A stretch of DNA of 64,000 nt, taken from positions 42,661,104 to 42,725,103 of the forward strand of contig CM055103.1 of NCBI GenBank assembly GCA_029204225.1, in the 5' to 3' direction. Of the stretch, positions 44,470-55,180 are shown in pieces. How positions within the stretch are numbered: the stretch's first letter is position 1; every line of letters begins with the position of its first letter. This DNA comes from Diphasiastrum complanatum (lineage: Eukaryota; Streptophyta; Lycopodiopsida; Lycopodiales; Lycopodiaceae). The notes below the pieces were generated by a model. The model saw only the letters and a list, made by a program, of their open reading frames with translations. It was not told where the DNA came from and did no database searches. The position numbers and the translations under genes were made by a program.

Positions 44470-45012
44470 GACCTGATTCTGATGACGTCATCCAAAGGAA
44501 CGTTAGGACGTGCTTAATCAACCATTCTTGTAATCTCAGATCAAATTAGACCTTCTTCTCTCTATCCATATAAATAACTCAAACATGAGAGAACAGGTTG
44601 AACATCATTTTTGGTGGTATGAGCACCGTGTAGCCGGCTAATGTTCAAGAAGTCTGCTAGTAAGCGCGACAAGTTTTGATTCGCAAAAGGCAGAGCTTCT
44701 TTCACGTCGACGCGCTGTGTGATCTGTCACAACAACGCTCAAGGGATTATCTGATAATGTAGTAGATGTTTTATGCAGATGAGTTTCTTGTCTTGAACAT
44801 GATCGAATGCTTAATTGTCTGATAATTGTATGTACAATTGTAATCAACTGGTTTAATCTTATTCCGCACACTGGTTTTGTCTTGTTGAATGTATAAACAA
44901 ATTATACATAGGACAATTTCACACCTTGGAGGATTGTAGATCCTATCACAGAGGGTAGTAGACCTGAGGACATAATCGAATTCCATCTAGGTTTATTTCT
45001 GTAAGAATGTCA
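44470..45012 (+). repeat. 5' LTR of Copia-3 (left border uncertain)
   Basis: The right end is fixed by the primer-binding site at 45017. The part from about 44662 is repeated in reverse orientation at 59914-60245 (for example cgcgacaagttttgattcgc and ttgtctgataattgtatg-like strings), which confirms that it is a dispersed LTR. Confidence 0.65.
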
Positions 45013-45016
45013 ATAG

Positions 45017-45090
45017 TGGTATCAGAGCGTTTTGATGTTTTGGATATCAGCTCGGTTGTTGGTTGTTTTTCTCAACAGTGGTATCAGAGC
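45017..45090 (+). promoter_or_regulatory. Two tRNA-Met primer-binding sites in tandem, Copia-3
   Basis: TGGTATCAGAGC at 45017-45028, directly after the LTR, and again at 45079-45090, 62 bp downstream. Both are perfect 12-mers, each preceded by a CAATAG/CAACAG string. The first is in the normal position. Confidence 0.8.
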
Positions 45091-45200
45091 AACGAGCTCA
45101 TATCCGAGAGCCCTGATATAGCTTAAGAGCTATCAGATCTAGGAGACAAGCATTCAAAACAAAAAACCAGAAGAACAGCTGAAGAACACAATCTACAGCA

Positions 45201-46310
45201 ATGGCATCAATCAACAGTATACAATCGAAGATCTGCCCAATCCACGACTCAGCCGAGTCGAACAGAGAGAAGAACAACAAGGCAGTAGTCGTGTCGTCAT
45301 CATCCATCAAAGATAGCTTGATGCTTGACCTCGCGACACTCTCTAATGCAAGAGAGATGTGGAATACATTGCTTACCAGATTTCAAACGAAATCACGCAG
45401 CCAGATCATGCTTCTTGAAGATCAGTTGACGAATTTCTGATGGGATGGCAGAGACCTTACCTCCTTTATCAGAAAGATGAAGGATCTGTTCCTTTCATTA
45501 TACAATGCCGGAAGAGAGAATGCAGTATCAGCGGAGAAGCAGATCATCTACCAGTTACATGCTTTACCAAGATCTTTGTAGACAACCAGAATGTTGCTAG
45601 CAAAGGATCCAACTATGACACTCAAAAAGGCAATGATCGAGATTCGAGAAGAAGTCAAAGCTCGTGAGCACCTTGATCATAAGGACACTTCTTATCAAGC
45701 TCTCTACAACAACAAAGAGAAGCCGAAGAAGTAGTTCAAGCCTAAGAGGGAGTCAAATCAAAAGCAAGATCAAGACCAGCAAACAGAGGGAGCCAGCAAA
45801 GGCAGATGGAAGAACAAAGGAAAGCCGAAACAGCAAAATGACGACAAGAAAACATGCGTGAGATGCAAACGTGAAGGACATACTATCGATTTGTGTTGGC
45901 TCAATCCAAGGATTGAATGTATCCATTGTCACAAGAGGGGTCATGCAGCCATTGACTGCTACCAAAACTCGAGGAACAAGAAGCCTCAAGGCAAATGGGA
46001 GAACAATAACAGTTCATCCTACATCGAAGAGCTAGAAAGTTCGAAGATAGGCAAAGAAAGATCAAACTACGGAAATTCGACAGCCTATTTGTGTACAGAT
46101 GTGTGTGCAACATCAACATCTGACACACAGGAGGTAATCCTCGATTCAGGAGCAACCTCACACTTTGTTGCATCAAGATGGATAATGTCTAATTTTTGGA
46201 ATGTAGATCCATCAAGACTTATAGTTCTTGGAGACGGACTGAAACACCATGTGAACGGTATTGGTTCATTGTGGCTCAACGCAAATGACAGAGACCAATG
46301 ACTAGACAAT
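45201..46310 (+). pseudogene. Copia-3 gag and protease
   Basis: ATG opens MASINSIQSKICPIHDSAES. The gag core follows (DSLMLDLATLSNAREMWNTL, SRSQIMLLEDQLTNF), with a TGA at 45438 and frame changes. Two adjacent zinc knuckles lie at 45855-45895 (CVRCKREGHTIDLC) and 45918-45960 (CIHCHKRGHAAIDC); double CCHC is less common in copia gag. The aspartic protease has ILDSGATSHFVASRW near 46138-46180. The frame stops at 46301. Function would be RNA packaging and polyprotein cleavage. It is broken by stops. Confidence 0.8.
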
Positions 46311-46489
46311 GTTCTATTCATGTCCACACTACAGCAAGACTTTCTATCAGTCGCAAGAATAGCAGACGATGGGATGTGTGTGACGTTTTCGAACAAAACA
46401 TGCATCGTTGATGCCAGCACTAGTACGTTGATCACGCAAGGAAAAAGAAAAGAAAATTTGAAGGTACGCCTAAAAAACTGAACAATACT

Positions 46490-46660
46490 ACAATGTAGTC
46501 ATTGATTCAGGAGCAACATCACACATCACTTGCCACAAGAAAATCTTGATCAACTTCAGATAACTCAAAAATAACAAAGTAGTGATTCTAGGTGATGGGA
46601 GCAGACACAATGTCAAAGGCATCGAGACTCTACAGTTGCGAACACTGTTAGGTTAAGCAG
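46490..46660 (+). pseudogene. Second protease-like segment in Copia-3
   Basis: About 360 bp after the first, a second active-site motif (VIDSGATSHITCHKKI) is followed by VVILGDGSRHNVKGIETL, parallel to RLIVLGDGLKHHVNGIGSL in the first. A TAA and a later TAA interrupt it. This is a duplicated protease domain or a recombination between two related elements. Confidence 0.65.
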
Positions 46661-46718
46661 AGTTGCCAGGAGCACTCTACCTGTCTTCACTGAGAAAAGA
46701 TCTGCGTCAATCTCCAAG

Positions 46719-48930
46719 ATGGCAGATCTTGGAATTCGAGTTTTGTTCGATGGCAATACATGTCGCATGATCAAGAAAACTACAAATAAATTATTGACGG
46801 TTGGAAGCAGAGAAGGAAATCTCTTTTTTGCCAAGATAATCAACAATTCTGATAGCATATTAAATGCATTAGAAAATGAAGATCAGCTCTGGCACAAGAG
46901 AATGTATCATCTGAACATGAGGAGCTTGTATGACATGTGTAAGAAAGACATAGTCAGAAGTCTAAAGATATCAAGACCCGATACTGAGTTCTACGAAGCC
47001 TATCAAAAAGGCAAACAGCATCAGAATCCATTCACACATGAGGGAAGAAGAGCCAAAGAAGTTCCTGAGCTTGTCTACTCAGATGTCTGTGGACCGATGA
47101 AAATGGATTTGCTCTCAAGATCAAGGTATTTCCAGACGTTCATAGATGATTACAACCGGATGACTATGATCTACTACCTAAAGAAAAAATCTGAAGTGTT
47201 TGATTCCTTCATGAAGTTCGTGGCATTTGCAGAGTGATACACCTCAAAGAAGATTCAGATCATCAGATCTGACAATGGAGGTGAGTACAAGAGCAAAGAA
47301 TTCTCAAAATTTTGCCAAGAACAAGGGATTGAGCATCAATTCACTCCTATGTACACGCAGAATATAATGGTGTCGCAGAAAGAAAAAATAGGACGCTAGT
47401 CGAAGGAGCTAGATGCATAATGGCACAGGCTCGATTGCCAAGTCAATTTTGGGCTGAGGCAATAGTTGTAGCAATACACCTGTAGAACAGATCAACAATG
47501 ACAACGCTGAAAAATAAAACACCGTACGAGATGTGGACAGGTAGAAATCCTGATCTATCATACATACGTGTGTTTGGATATGCAGCATACAAGCACATTT
47601 CAAAAGAAAAAAGGAGCAAACTCGATGATAAATTAGAGCAAACAATCATGGCTGGGTACTCAAACGGATCACAAGTGTACAGACTCTACAACCCAACCAC
47701 GAAAAAAATTGTTTCGAGTAGAGATGTGAAGTTCGATGAGTCCACATTCCCTAGACTAAAAGATGAAAAGGGCCATGAGATCTTCACACTACTGCCAATT
47801 CAAGAGGGAGATTGAGGACAGGCGTCAAATCAGAATGTTGAGCCATAGATTCCAGAGCAGCAGGTTGCAGAAGATCAACCCCACGAACAAGAAACATTCG
47901 AGCAGCGACGAAACAAACCCAGAAGGTCAACAAGATAGAGAAGACCTCCAGACCGTTATGTTGACAATCTTCAATGGAGCGAAGACACGCAATTTGAGTA
48001 CTGCAGCTTCATTGAAGAGCCAACAACATATCAAGAATGTCTAGAGTCTAGAGGGAGAATTCTGGAAGCAGGCAATGTCAAAAGAGATCGAGTCGATGAG
48101 GCGAAATGAGGCATGGACGCTAGAGCCACTGCCAGAAAACAAAAAGATCATCGACTGCAAGTGGGTGTACAAAAATAAAATGAAATCAGATGACACTGTT
48201 GGCCGTTACAAGGCGAGGCTTGTCACGAAGGGCTACACACAAAGGTATGGTGTTGATTATTTCGACACATATTCGCCTATGGTTAAGATGACAAGCATAC
48301 GACTACTCCTTGCATACGCTACACAACACAATTTGGAAATCCACCAGATTGATGTGAAGACAGCCTTTATCCACGGAAATCTAGAGGAAGAAATCTTCAT
48401 GAACAGCCTGAAGGATTTGAAGACCTCGACAATCGACAATATGTCTGTCAGTTCCAGAGATGCATTTATGGTCTAAAGCAGGCATCACGAGCTTGGTACA
48501 AGAAGCTCGACAGTCTTCTGAAGTCTCTAGACTTCAATCCTACACAACCAGACTGTAATGTCTACATAAAAAGAGTAGGAAAAAATTTTGTGATACTGAC
48601 TATTTTCATGGATGATTCCCTTATGATAGAAAATTTCTTGATGCTGATCGAAGACACGAAGAGTCAGATTTCTAAAAATTATCAACTCACAAATCTAGGA
48701 GAGACAACAAAATGCCTCGGGCTGGAGACCAGAAGAGATCGAATAAAAGACGAAATGCACTTGAGTCGGTCTGAATATGCCAGAAAAGTGCTCAAGCAGT
48801 ATCACATGATGGACTGCAAAGAACATGCCACAGCAACGATAGTTGGAGCCAAGCTGACGAAGCAGGATTTCCCAAAAATAGAAGAAGAAAAACAGAAGAT
48901 GGCAGGTATACCCTACCAATGTGAAGATTA
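46719..48930 (+). pseudogene. Copia-3 integrase and truncated reverse transcriptase
   Basis: GAG-pre-integrase (LWHKRMYHLNMRSLYDM) is followed by integrase: YSDVCGPMKMD, FIDDYNRMTMIYYLKKKSEV, a TGA at 47235, IIRSDNGGEYKSKEF, a frameshift near 47360 and VFGYAAYKHI, with the end at HEIFTLLPI. RT begins near 48060 (EIESMRRNEAWTLEPLP, CKWVYKNKMKSDDTVGRYKA, IHQIDVKTAFIHGNLEEEIF). It shifts frame near 48420 (QRCIYGLKQASRAWYKKL) and has FMDD at 48605-48616 where YVDD is usual. It ends abruptly near 48930, before RNase H. No 3' LTR follows, so the 3' end was removed. It is defective. Confidence 0.85.
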
Positions 48931-49843
48931 GTAAAATATTATCTTCCTATCTCGAGTTTGGGGCCATGTCCATGATTATTTCCATTGTAATATATGTTGT
49001 ACATAAAGGTATGTGAATTGAGCACATAACTTTCTAGAATAGGTCAAGTTTGAGTTAGGTAGATTCAAATTTAATGTCATGCAAAAGTTTAGATAGCATG
49101 CAATGTCATTCTATATGCATGCAAGCCACATGCAATCAGTGCATGCAACATGCAAAGTGGTTTCTGTGATCTACACATGTCTAGGCAGTTTTATGAGTTG
49201 ACATGCAGTACATGCAATATCCATGCATGCAGTTACACATCTGGATCCTTGGTAGTTGAGTTAACTGAGTTAAGTGGACTTTCCATGCAACTCCACTGTA
49301 GGAATTTGAGTCTCTTTGATGTAGGAAAATCTTGGCATGTTTTGCCATATTGTGAATAATGAGATTTTGGTGTTTTGGACTCATTCTCTCTCTACCCAAG
49401 TGTTCTTGCATTGATTTTATCTCTCTATCCGAGAGCAGCCTAGCATATCCCACGACATGAGTACATCAGTTCTTTTCACCAATTTCATCAATTTTCACTG
49501 TCAATCAAGTAGAATTGGATAGAAGTGAGTATTCTGAGGTCTTAGACTTTTCATTTCACACAAATTATTGTGTCTGAGTTGAAAATAAGTTCCTAGAGAG
49601 TTTTTCAGTTCTTTGAAACTCATGGGAGAGATAGACTTCTTACTTGCATGTGCTTCATTTATGTGATTGAAGCAAGATCCAAATTCAAGATAGATTGATT
49701 TTCTATGTTGAGAGCTTGATCTCACATTCTGTTGCTAGATTTCATAGGTTGGATCAACATCATCTGTGTTAGATCCTAGGTTGAGATAGCAAGCAACATC
49801 TTTCAACTCCATCTTTGTCATTACTAGAATTTCTCATAGAGAA
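48931..49843. other. Leader or LTR region upstream of Copia-4, rich in CATGCA
   Basis: No coding sequence. Between about 49080 and 49240 CATGCA/TGCATG words occur about eight times, the RY element recognised by plant B3 factors. A Copia-4 5' LTR probably lies here, but no primer-binding site or border was found. Confidence 0.4.
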
Positions 49844-50350
49844 GATGTCTTTTCTTGGAGCACAGTGAGAGATTAACATTTTCCAACTATGCAATGTGGA
49901 AGATTAGAATGGAATTATTATTGATTCTACAGGATGTAATGGACATTGTGAGCGGAGCTGAAGAAGAACCTGCAGCACCTAATGAAGCTGTAGCAAGGGC
50001 AAAGGACAACAACACTTCAAGAAGGACAAAGCCAAGGAAGGTGGTGAGGATCAATCCTCACAAGTTGCAACATCCAGTGGCAAGAAGAAGCTGTCAAAGA
50101 TCAAGTGTTTTTTCTGTGGCAAGAAAAGACACTATGCATCAAACTGTTTCAAGAAGAAGAACCAATCTAAGCAAGCTAACCTTACTAATGAGGATGAGTG
50201 TGAGGGTGTTGAGAGTAAAAGAGAGGATTCTTTAATGATGTCTATTTTTTCATCTTTTCCTTTCAAGAATGAAGAAGTCTGGTGGATAGATAGTGGGGCT
50301 AGTTCCCATATGTCTAGTTCTAGAAACTCTTTCACTAGTCTCATGCCATG
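49844..50350 (+). pseudogene. Copia-4: gag and start of protease
   Basis: From ATG at 49844 a shifting frame gives FSNYAMWKIRMELLLILQDV, the UBN2-type gag start. A large deletion then leads to the zinc knuckle at 50106-50147 (CFFCGKKRHYASNC) and an acidic linker. The protease start VWWIDSGASSHMSSSRNS (active site near 50289) follows. The same blocks occur in Copia-5 at 62446-63300, so the two belong to one family. It breaks off at about 50350, where a minus-strand copia begins. Confidence 0.8.
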
Positions 50351-50693
50351 TCTAGGTGCAAAAAGATCAATCTATATGTAGCTTGAAAGCTATATCTTGC
50401 ACTTCGTATAGTGTGCTCAAGATGTCCCAAACTTCTTTCGATGTTTGGGGCTCGGATACATGGCCGATCTGGGTATCCGTAATGTTGAGGATGATCAGCG
50501 CGAAAGCATTTCCATACTTTAGCTTCTATATGGCGATTGCTGCGTCATTTGCTTTGGGTTTCCCTTCTGCACCTGTAACAGCGTCATACAATTTTTTAGT
50601 CATTAGTACAGTTTTCATCTTAAATTTCCAGACATGGTAATTAGCTCCATCAGGCTTGTCCATGATAGGACTGGCTTTTCCTTGGGAATCCAT
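50350..50693 (-). pseudogene. Element M (copia, minus strand): gag start
   Basis: On the minus strand ATG at 50693 opens MDSQGKASPIMDKPDGANYH, then VWKFKMKTVLM, one TAG, and DTQIGHVSEPQTSKEVWDIL with STLYEVQD. This is UBN2-type copia gag, close to Copia-6 at 23836. It is truncated at about 50350. The matching primer-binding site and 5' LTR lie just upstream at 50837-50848 and from 50849. Confidence 0.8.
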
Positions 50694-50836
50694 GTGCAAG
50701 ATTAGTCTAGGTGATAGGAAAAATTATCAATGACCTAAGTATGAAAATCTAGTACTGAATTACAGAACAAGAAGACAATTACTCTATTGGCTAGTAGAGT
50801 ATTGTTACTGTGGAAGCTTATCAGGCTACGAAAATA

Positions 50837-50848
50837 GGTCTGATACCA
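50837..50848 (-). promoter_or_regulatory. Primer-binding site of element M
   Basis: Minus strand TGGTATCAGACC, one base different from the usual tRNA-Met site, directly after the LTR end CCCAACA. Confidence 0.8.
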
Positions 50849-51203
50849 TGTTGGGTGAAAGAGGGTGTGTGAGAGAGAGGAACAAAAATTAGCTCTAAAA
50901 AAAATGAACACGAAAAGAAGCGAACTCGAAACTCGAAACTCGAAAGAGAAATGAACTCGAACAGAAAGTGTTTGTGCACAACGGAATGAGCTATCTCACT
51001 CTTTCCCTAAGCATGGCTACGCCTATCAGAAATGAACAGAACGTTAGTAATTGAAATCACGTTTGATCTGATTATGTAGCCAAACATTAAGCAACAAAAC
51101 ATCAGAAGGATAATTTGTCGCGAACAGCTAGACAAATTATTAGTCGTGAATGATTTGCGAAGAGCTAGATTGAGCTCAACTGATAATCAGTTGCAAAGTA
51201 GTC
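50849..51203 (-). repeat. 5' LTR of element M, 3' part
   Basis: The minus-strand LTR ends CCCAACA at 50849. It is interrupted by element T at 51204 and continues at 59044-59913, where it starts TGTTGGAT. Joined length is about 1,225 bp. Words around TTAGTCGCGAA occur on both sides of the insertion. Confidence 0.7.
51199..51203. repeat. Target-site duplication of element T (tagtc), left copy
   Basis: tagtc here and at 59039-59043, exactly flanking the two LTRs. Confidence 0.85.
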
Positions 51204-51757
51204 TATCATGTGCTGCATGTCATTAGCCCATGATCTTATCAATGAATCGCCAAATATAATCATGGAGCTAAATTAGATTAGAACTAGTCAATAGGATAGT
51301 TAATAAAGTGGTTCGAACAACCTCGCTATAATTGAGAATAGCGGAATTGTAATAATGGTTGTAAGGCCCAATTTAGCTAAATAAGGCCCCAAAATTATAG
51401 TAGAGGCACAAAATACCACTATAAATATCTGAGGTCGTGCTAAATTTGGAGGCTATTATTCATTTTGTAATTTTGAGTTTTAAGAGATCTTGGAGCTTCT
51501 CTTTGAGAGCCTTCTTGATGAAGAAAGTGGTTCATGTGCCTAAAATCGCATGAGAGCTATGATCATGCTCTAGAATCAGGGTTTATCTTGTGAATGATCA
51601 ATAATCATGAATAAAGATACCTTACTTTGCCTAATCTGGTGAAGTTTTGCTACTTTTAGCTATCTTCTTTATTTTTTACTAGTTTCTTGCATTTCCATTG
51701 TAATTTGATGTTTAATGAATGGATTAGATGTTTGAATGCTAAAGGTGGCACATGACA
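51204..51757 (+). repeat. 5' LTR of element T
   Basis: Starts tatcatgtgc (TG mutated to TA) and ends gcacatgaca. It contains a TATA box and AATAAA near 51610. Confidence 0.93.
51418..51427 (+). promoter_or_regulatory. TATA box in element T LTR
   Basis: CTATAAATAT, present as ctataaatag in the 3' LTR near 58696. The position in the middle of the LTR fits the U3/R start of transcription, with AATAAA about 190 bp downstream. Confidence 0.55.
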
Positions 51758-51761
51758 ATTT

Positions 51762-51773
51762 TGGTATCAGAGC
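51762..51773 (+). promoter_or_regulatory. Primer-binding site of element T
   Basis: TGGTATCAGAGC four bases after the 5' LTR. Confidence 0.93.
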
Positions 51774-52320
51774 ATTAGATCCTTTCCCCATCAGATTTGG
51801 TGGATTTTGTTAAATTCGGTAGAGATTCTTGTTCTAGCTTTCTTGATTTTCAATTTTTAACAATCTTTTATTCAGTTTTTGACTATCTAATCCTCATTTT
51901 TTGTGTGGTTTCTTGCTGTAGATCAATAGATCTCTCTCTTACCTTTCTAGACGTACTGAGATTTTCTGATTTGGAGCTATAATGACCAAGTTATGGCCAT
52001 TTAGTGTTTTCTTTCCAAGTTTAGTTAGTGATAGTTTTTTTGCAGTCTATTTTTCTCATTTTTGGCTGAATTTTTGTCCAAATTTTTTGACTGTAATTCT
52101 ATAAGATTGTAGATCTCAGTCTTAGCTTGAATTTGAGCCAATTTGTAGCCAATTTGGTTGAAAATTGAGGGAGATATAACAAATCTTGTGGAAGAGGTCA
52201 AGTTCTAGTTTGAGTAGGAAATTTGGGAGAGAAGCACTTCAACCTTTCATTTCTGAAGTTCTGTTTCTTTGTAAAAAATTTTTCCAGTTCTTGCATTTTG
52301 AAGTTTTCGTTTAAAAAAAA

Positions 52321-52408
52321 ATAACCCTAACCTTCATGCGACCTAAACCTAACCCTATATGCCATCCTAACCTGACCTACATACCTATCCTAAACCTAAC
52401 CCTAATTC

Positions 52409-52474
<66 letters not shown>
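52321..52474. repeat. Degenerate telomere-like CCTAACCC words followed by (TC)n
   Basis: 52321-52404 has repeated aaccctaacc, gacctaaacc, cctaaccct words with irregular spacing, resembling a decayed plant telomere repeat (CCCTAAA). A pure (TC)n/(CT)n tract follows to 52474. No LINE hairpin adjoins this tract. Confidence 0.6.
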
Positions 52475-52476
<2 letters not shown>

Positions 52477-53046
52477 GCATAAGTTTTTTCTTCCAATTTT
52501 TCTTCCTCTTCGCCCTCATGATGATGGATCCCAACACAGATCCAGCGTAAGATTGATCGATCGCCTCTCTAATATCCAATATCCAAGCCGCAGCAGAAAA
52601 ATCCTCCTTGAATCTATCTTGAAAAATCTATCCTCCTTGGAGCAGTGAGTTAACAAATACTTGAAAACTGGTTGGATCAGCTGGCCACAACTAGCGAATG
52701 CGTGCTCAGCATTGGCCGCCTAATCCTGGCTCACTGCGTGTTACTGAGTGCTGGCTCACTAAGATTCACGAATTCTGGGTTCTGGCCATCACGTACTTCT
52801 TCATTTGTCTCTAAAAGCTGCTACATTAGACTTCACCCATACCTTTTGAGAGCACTGGTTCGCAGGATGTTCAACACATTCTAGGGAACTCTACATTGTC
52901 GTGCTCCAATTGTGGTTCTGTATTTTTTATTTTGGAGGAAGGCGCACTCCAATTCACATCAGAAAAGCGTGGAGAAGGCAACCTACATTGCTATCTGACA
53001 TTCCGTTTCAGATTCTTATGCATTTAGTTGATTACCATCTCTCTTA

Positions 53047-53225
53047 CATTGGCTACATTCTCTCTCTCTATGCGTCGGCTACATTCACCATCGGTTACAT
53101 TCCCCATTGGCTACATTCCCTACATTCCCCGTCGGCTACATTTCTTCTCTCTCTAACCGTCGGCTACATTCCCTCTCTCTCTACATTCCCCATCGGCTAC
53201 ATTTCTTCTCTCTCTAGCCATTTTC
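53047..53225. repeat. Irregular repeats of (C/T)GGCTACATTC
   Basis: ggctacattc/ttggctacatt recurs at least seven times with TCTCTCTCT spacers. It is low-complexity and derived by slippage. The frame through it (52901-53392) is an artefact of the repeat. Confidence 0.6.
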
Positions 53226-54013
53226 TCTCTCTACCTTGCCCCTCTGTCCATTGGTTGAGATTTTCTCTCTCTAATCGTCCCTCTGCCTATGGTGCCCCTC
53301 TGCCCATGCTGCCAGAATCTTCCTTTTATGTGCCCGATAAAAAAATTTCCGTTTATTCCTACTTCTTTAACGGTTTTATATTTTTCTTCTAAGCACCCCA
53401 ACGGATCGCCCAAGTAACCAAGAAAAAAAAAATTGCTATCATTTTAAAGATTTCTACGGTTTATTTCTTTCATGGTCCAATGTTTCAAAGAACCAAAAAA
53501 AATTGTGTTAGGGCCTTTTTCTTAAGTTTGCCTAATTACGTTTGTTCCTCGATTTTTGTATGTCAATAACTCTTTCGTTTGCAGTTGGATTTCAGTACAA
53601 AAGCAATAAGATCATTGAGCTTGACACTATTCAGCTATCTGTACCCTCAAAATCATCATTTGACTTTTTTATAACTTTGTCCCATTTTGCCTTAGTTGTT
53701 ACATTTTATAATCCATTTCTTTGAAATTCCATATCTTTTCCATTTGACCTCAGATTTCGACGCAGTAAAAATCAAAAGTGGTCATTACGTTGAACTTGAC
53801 ATGATAGCACTGATCCATGAAACAAAGTTGACATTTTGCCAATAGCTATTTTGTTACATTCTTCGAGGACTCGGAATTTTGGGACGGTGGAGAAGAACAA
53901 ATTTGTTACTAACAAATTTGTGATTTTACAAGTGAAATTTACAATTGTCCCAAATTCTTCTCATTCATTCAGATTTGTGGACCCATAACCCACAGACTAT
54001 CTGTCACTACACC

Positions 54014-54514
54014 ATGGACATTGATAATGAATATATGTCCGACTATGAAGATCAATGGGATGGAAATGATTATGAGTATGATAACCAAAGTGACTGGTAT
54101 GACGATGGTGGTGATGATTGTCAACAAGATGAGGAGGAATGTGATGATGGTGACGATTGTCAACAAGATGATCCGCAATGTGATGATGGTAGCGATTGTC
54201 AGCAAGATGATAATTAACAATGTGATGATACGAATGAGCATGAACAATATTCCGATGCGGATCATGAGTGTCAACAAGATGATCAAAAATATCAGCTTGG
54301 TGATGTAGACGAATATAATAATGGCCAATATGAAACCGAGTATAACATTGTTGATTATGAGAGTCATAATCACTCTGAATGGCAACATGAGGACCAATAT
54401 GAGCCTACAGGTCAACTAAATGATAACCCTGAAAGTTGTGAGTATGATGAAGAAGATCCAACGGTTCACAACATGTACAACAAAAGATTACATTGTCAAG
54501 AGAGCCTAAGATGA
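54014..54514 (+). pseudogene. Acidic Asp/Gln/Cys-rich frame in element T, one internal stop
   Basis: From ATG in an accATGg context it encodes MDIDNEYMSDYEDQWDGND, then about three units of a 13-residue repeat (CDDGDDCQQDDPQ type). A TAA at 54215-54217 follows, and the same frame continues for 98 further codons (QCDDTNEHEQYSDADHECQQ and on) to TGA at 54512. Composition is strongly acidic (Asp, Glu, Tyr, Gln), with Cys spaced regularly. The continued open frame after the stop suggests a single recent nonsense change. No homologous family is recognised. It could be a Gag-like product of element T or captured host sequence. Confidence 0.5.
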
Positions 54515-54732
54515 AAAGTGTGAAGAATTGAAAAAGAATATCTATGTTAGATATAGGGGTCTTATGTTTTTTACATCAAGCATCTAGGTGTAGGATGTTG
54601 ATAGGAACAAATTTGGCATAGATGGCAAATTATGCATTTCCACTTGTAAAGCCACTATTGAGCCAAAATAGAGTAAGAGGCTAAACTCGTGCCAATATGA
54701 GTGTAGACAAGTGTAATGCTTTTGTTTGATGA

Positions 54733-54880
54733 ATTCTAAGAGGTCCAATAGGATTTAGAGGTGGAACTATGTGAGATCCAATAGGAATTTGAGGTGTGCT
54801 TGAATATAGTCCAATAGAATTAAGAGGTGCATGGATCAATGGTCCAATAGGATTAAGAGGTGACAAAGTGTGGTCCAATC
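54733..54880. repeat. Four to five tandem units of GGTCCAATAGGATTNAGAGGTG
   Basis: Units of about 35-40 bp with the core tccaatagrattNagaggtg. They lie directly downstream of the acidic frame in element T. Confidence 0.7.
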
Positions 54881-55180
54881 ATAGTTAAGCATAGTGGTAG
54901 CTCGTGGATCTACTAGTACCATTGTACTCCTCATTTTGAAGCTAATTGGTTTGGTGATTATAGGGATTTTGAGTGTTATTGGATTTCTAGCTTTCTCTCT
55001 CTACCCGAGAGCTCATGATGGTTTTTCTCTCTCTACCCAAGGAGAGCAGCTTGTTTTTACTTAGATTACTTTTGGAACACTTTCCACACATGTGCTTCTT
55101 GGCGCATCTGCACACCTTAGGAGATCACAAGTACATGTAGTGGACAATCCACACGTGTGAAATCAACAAAAAGTCAGGTA

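Noticed and set aside
52414-52474. (TC)n tract as a possible further LINE tail
   Set aside because: Neither flank shows the LINE 3' hairpin, AATAAAGC or any LINE coding block, so it is treated as a plain microsatellite.
53969-54415. 148-codon minus-strand frame rich in Ile, Leu and Thr
   Set aside because: It is the antisense of the GAT-rich acidic frame; GAT codons read backwards as ATC give an apparent membrane protein.
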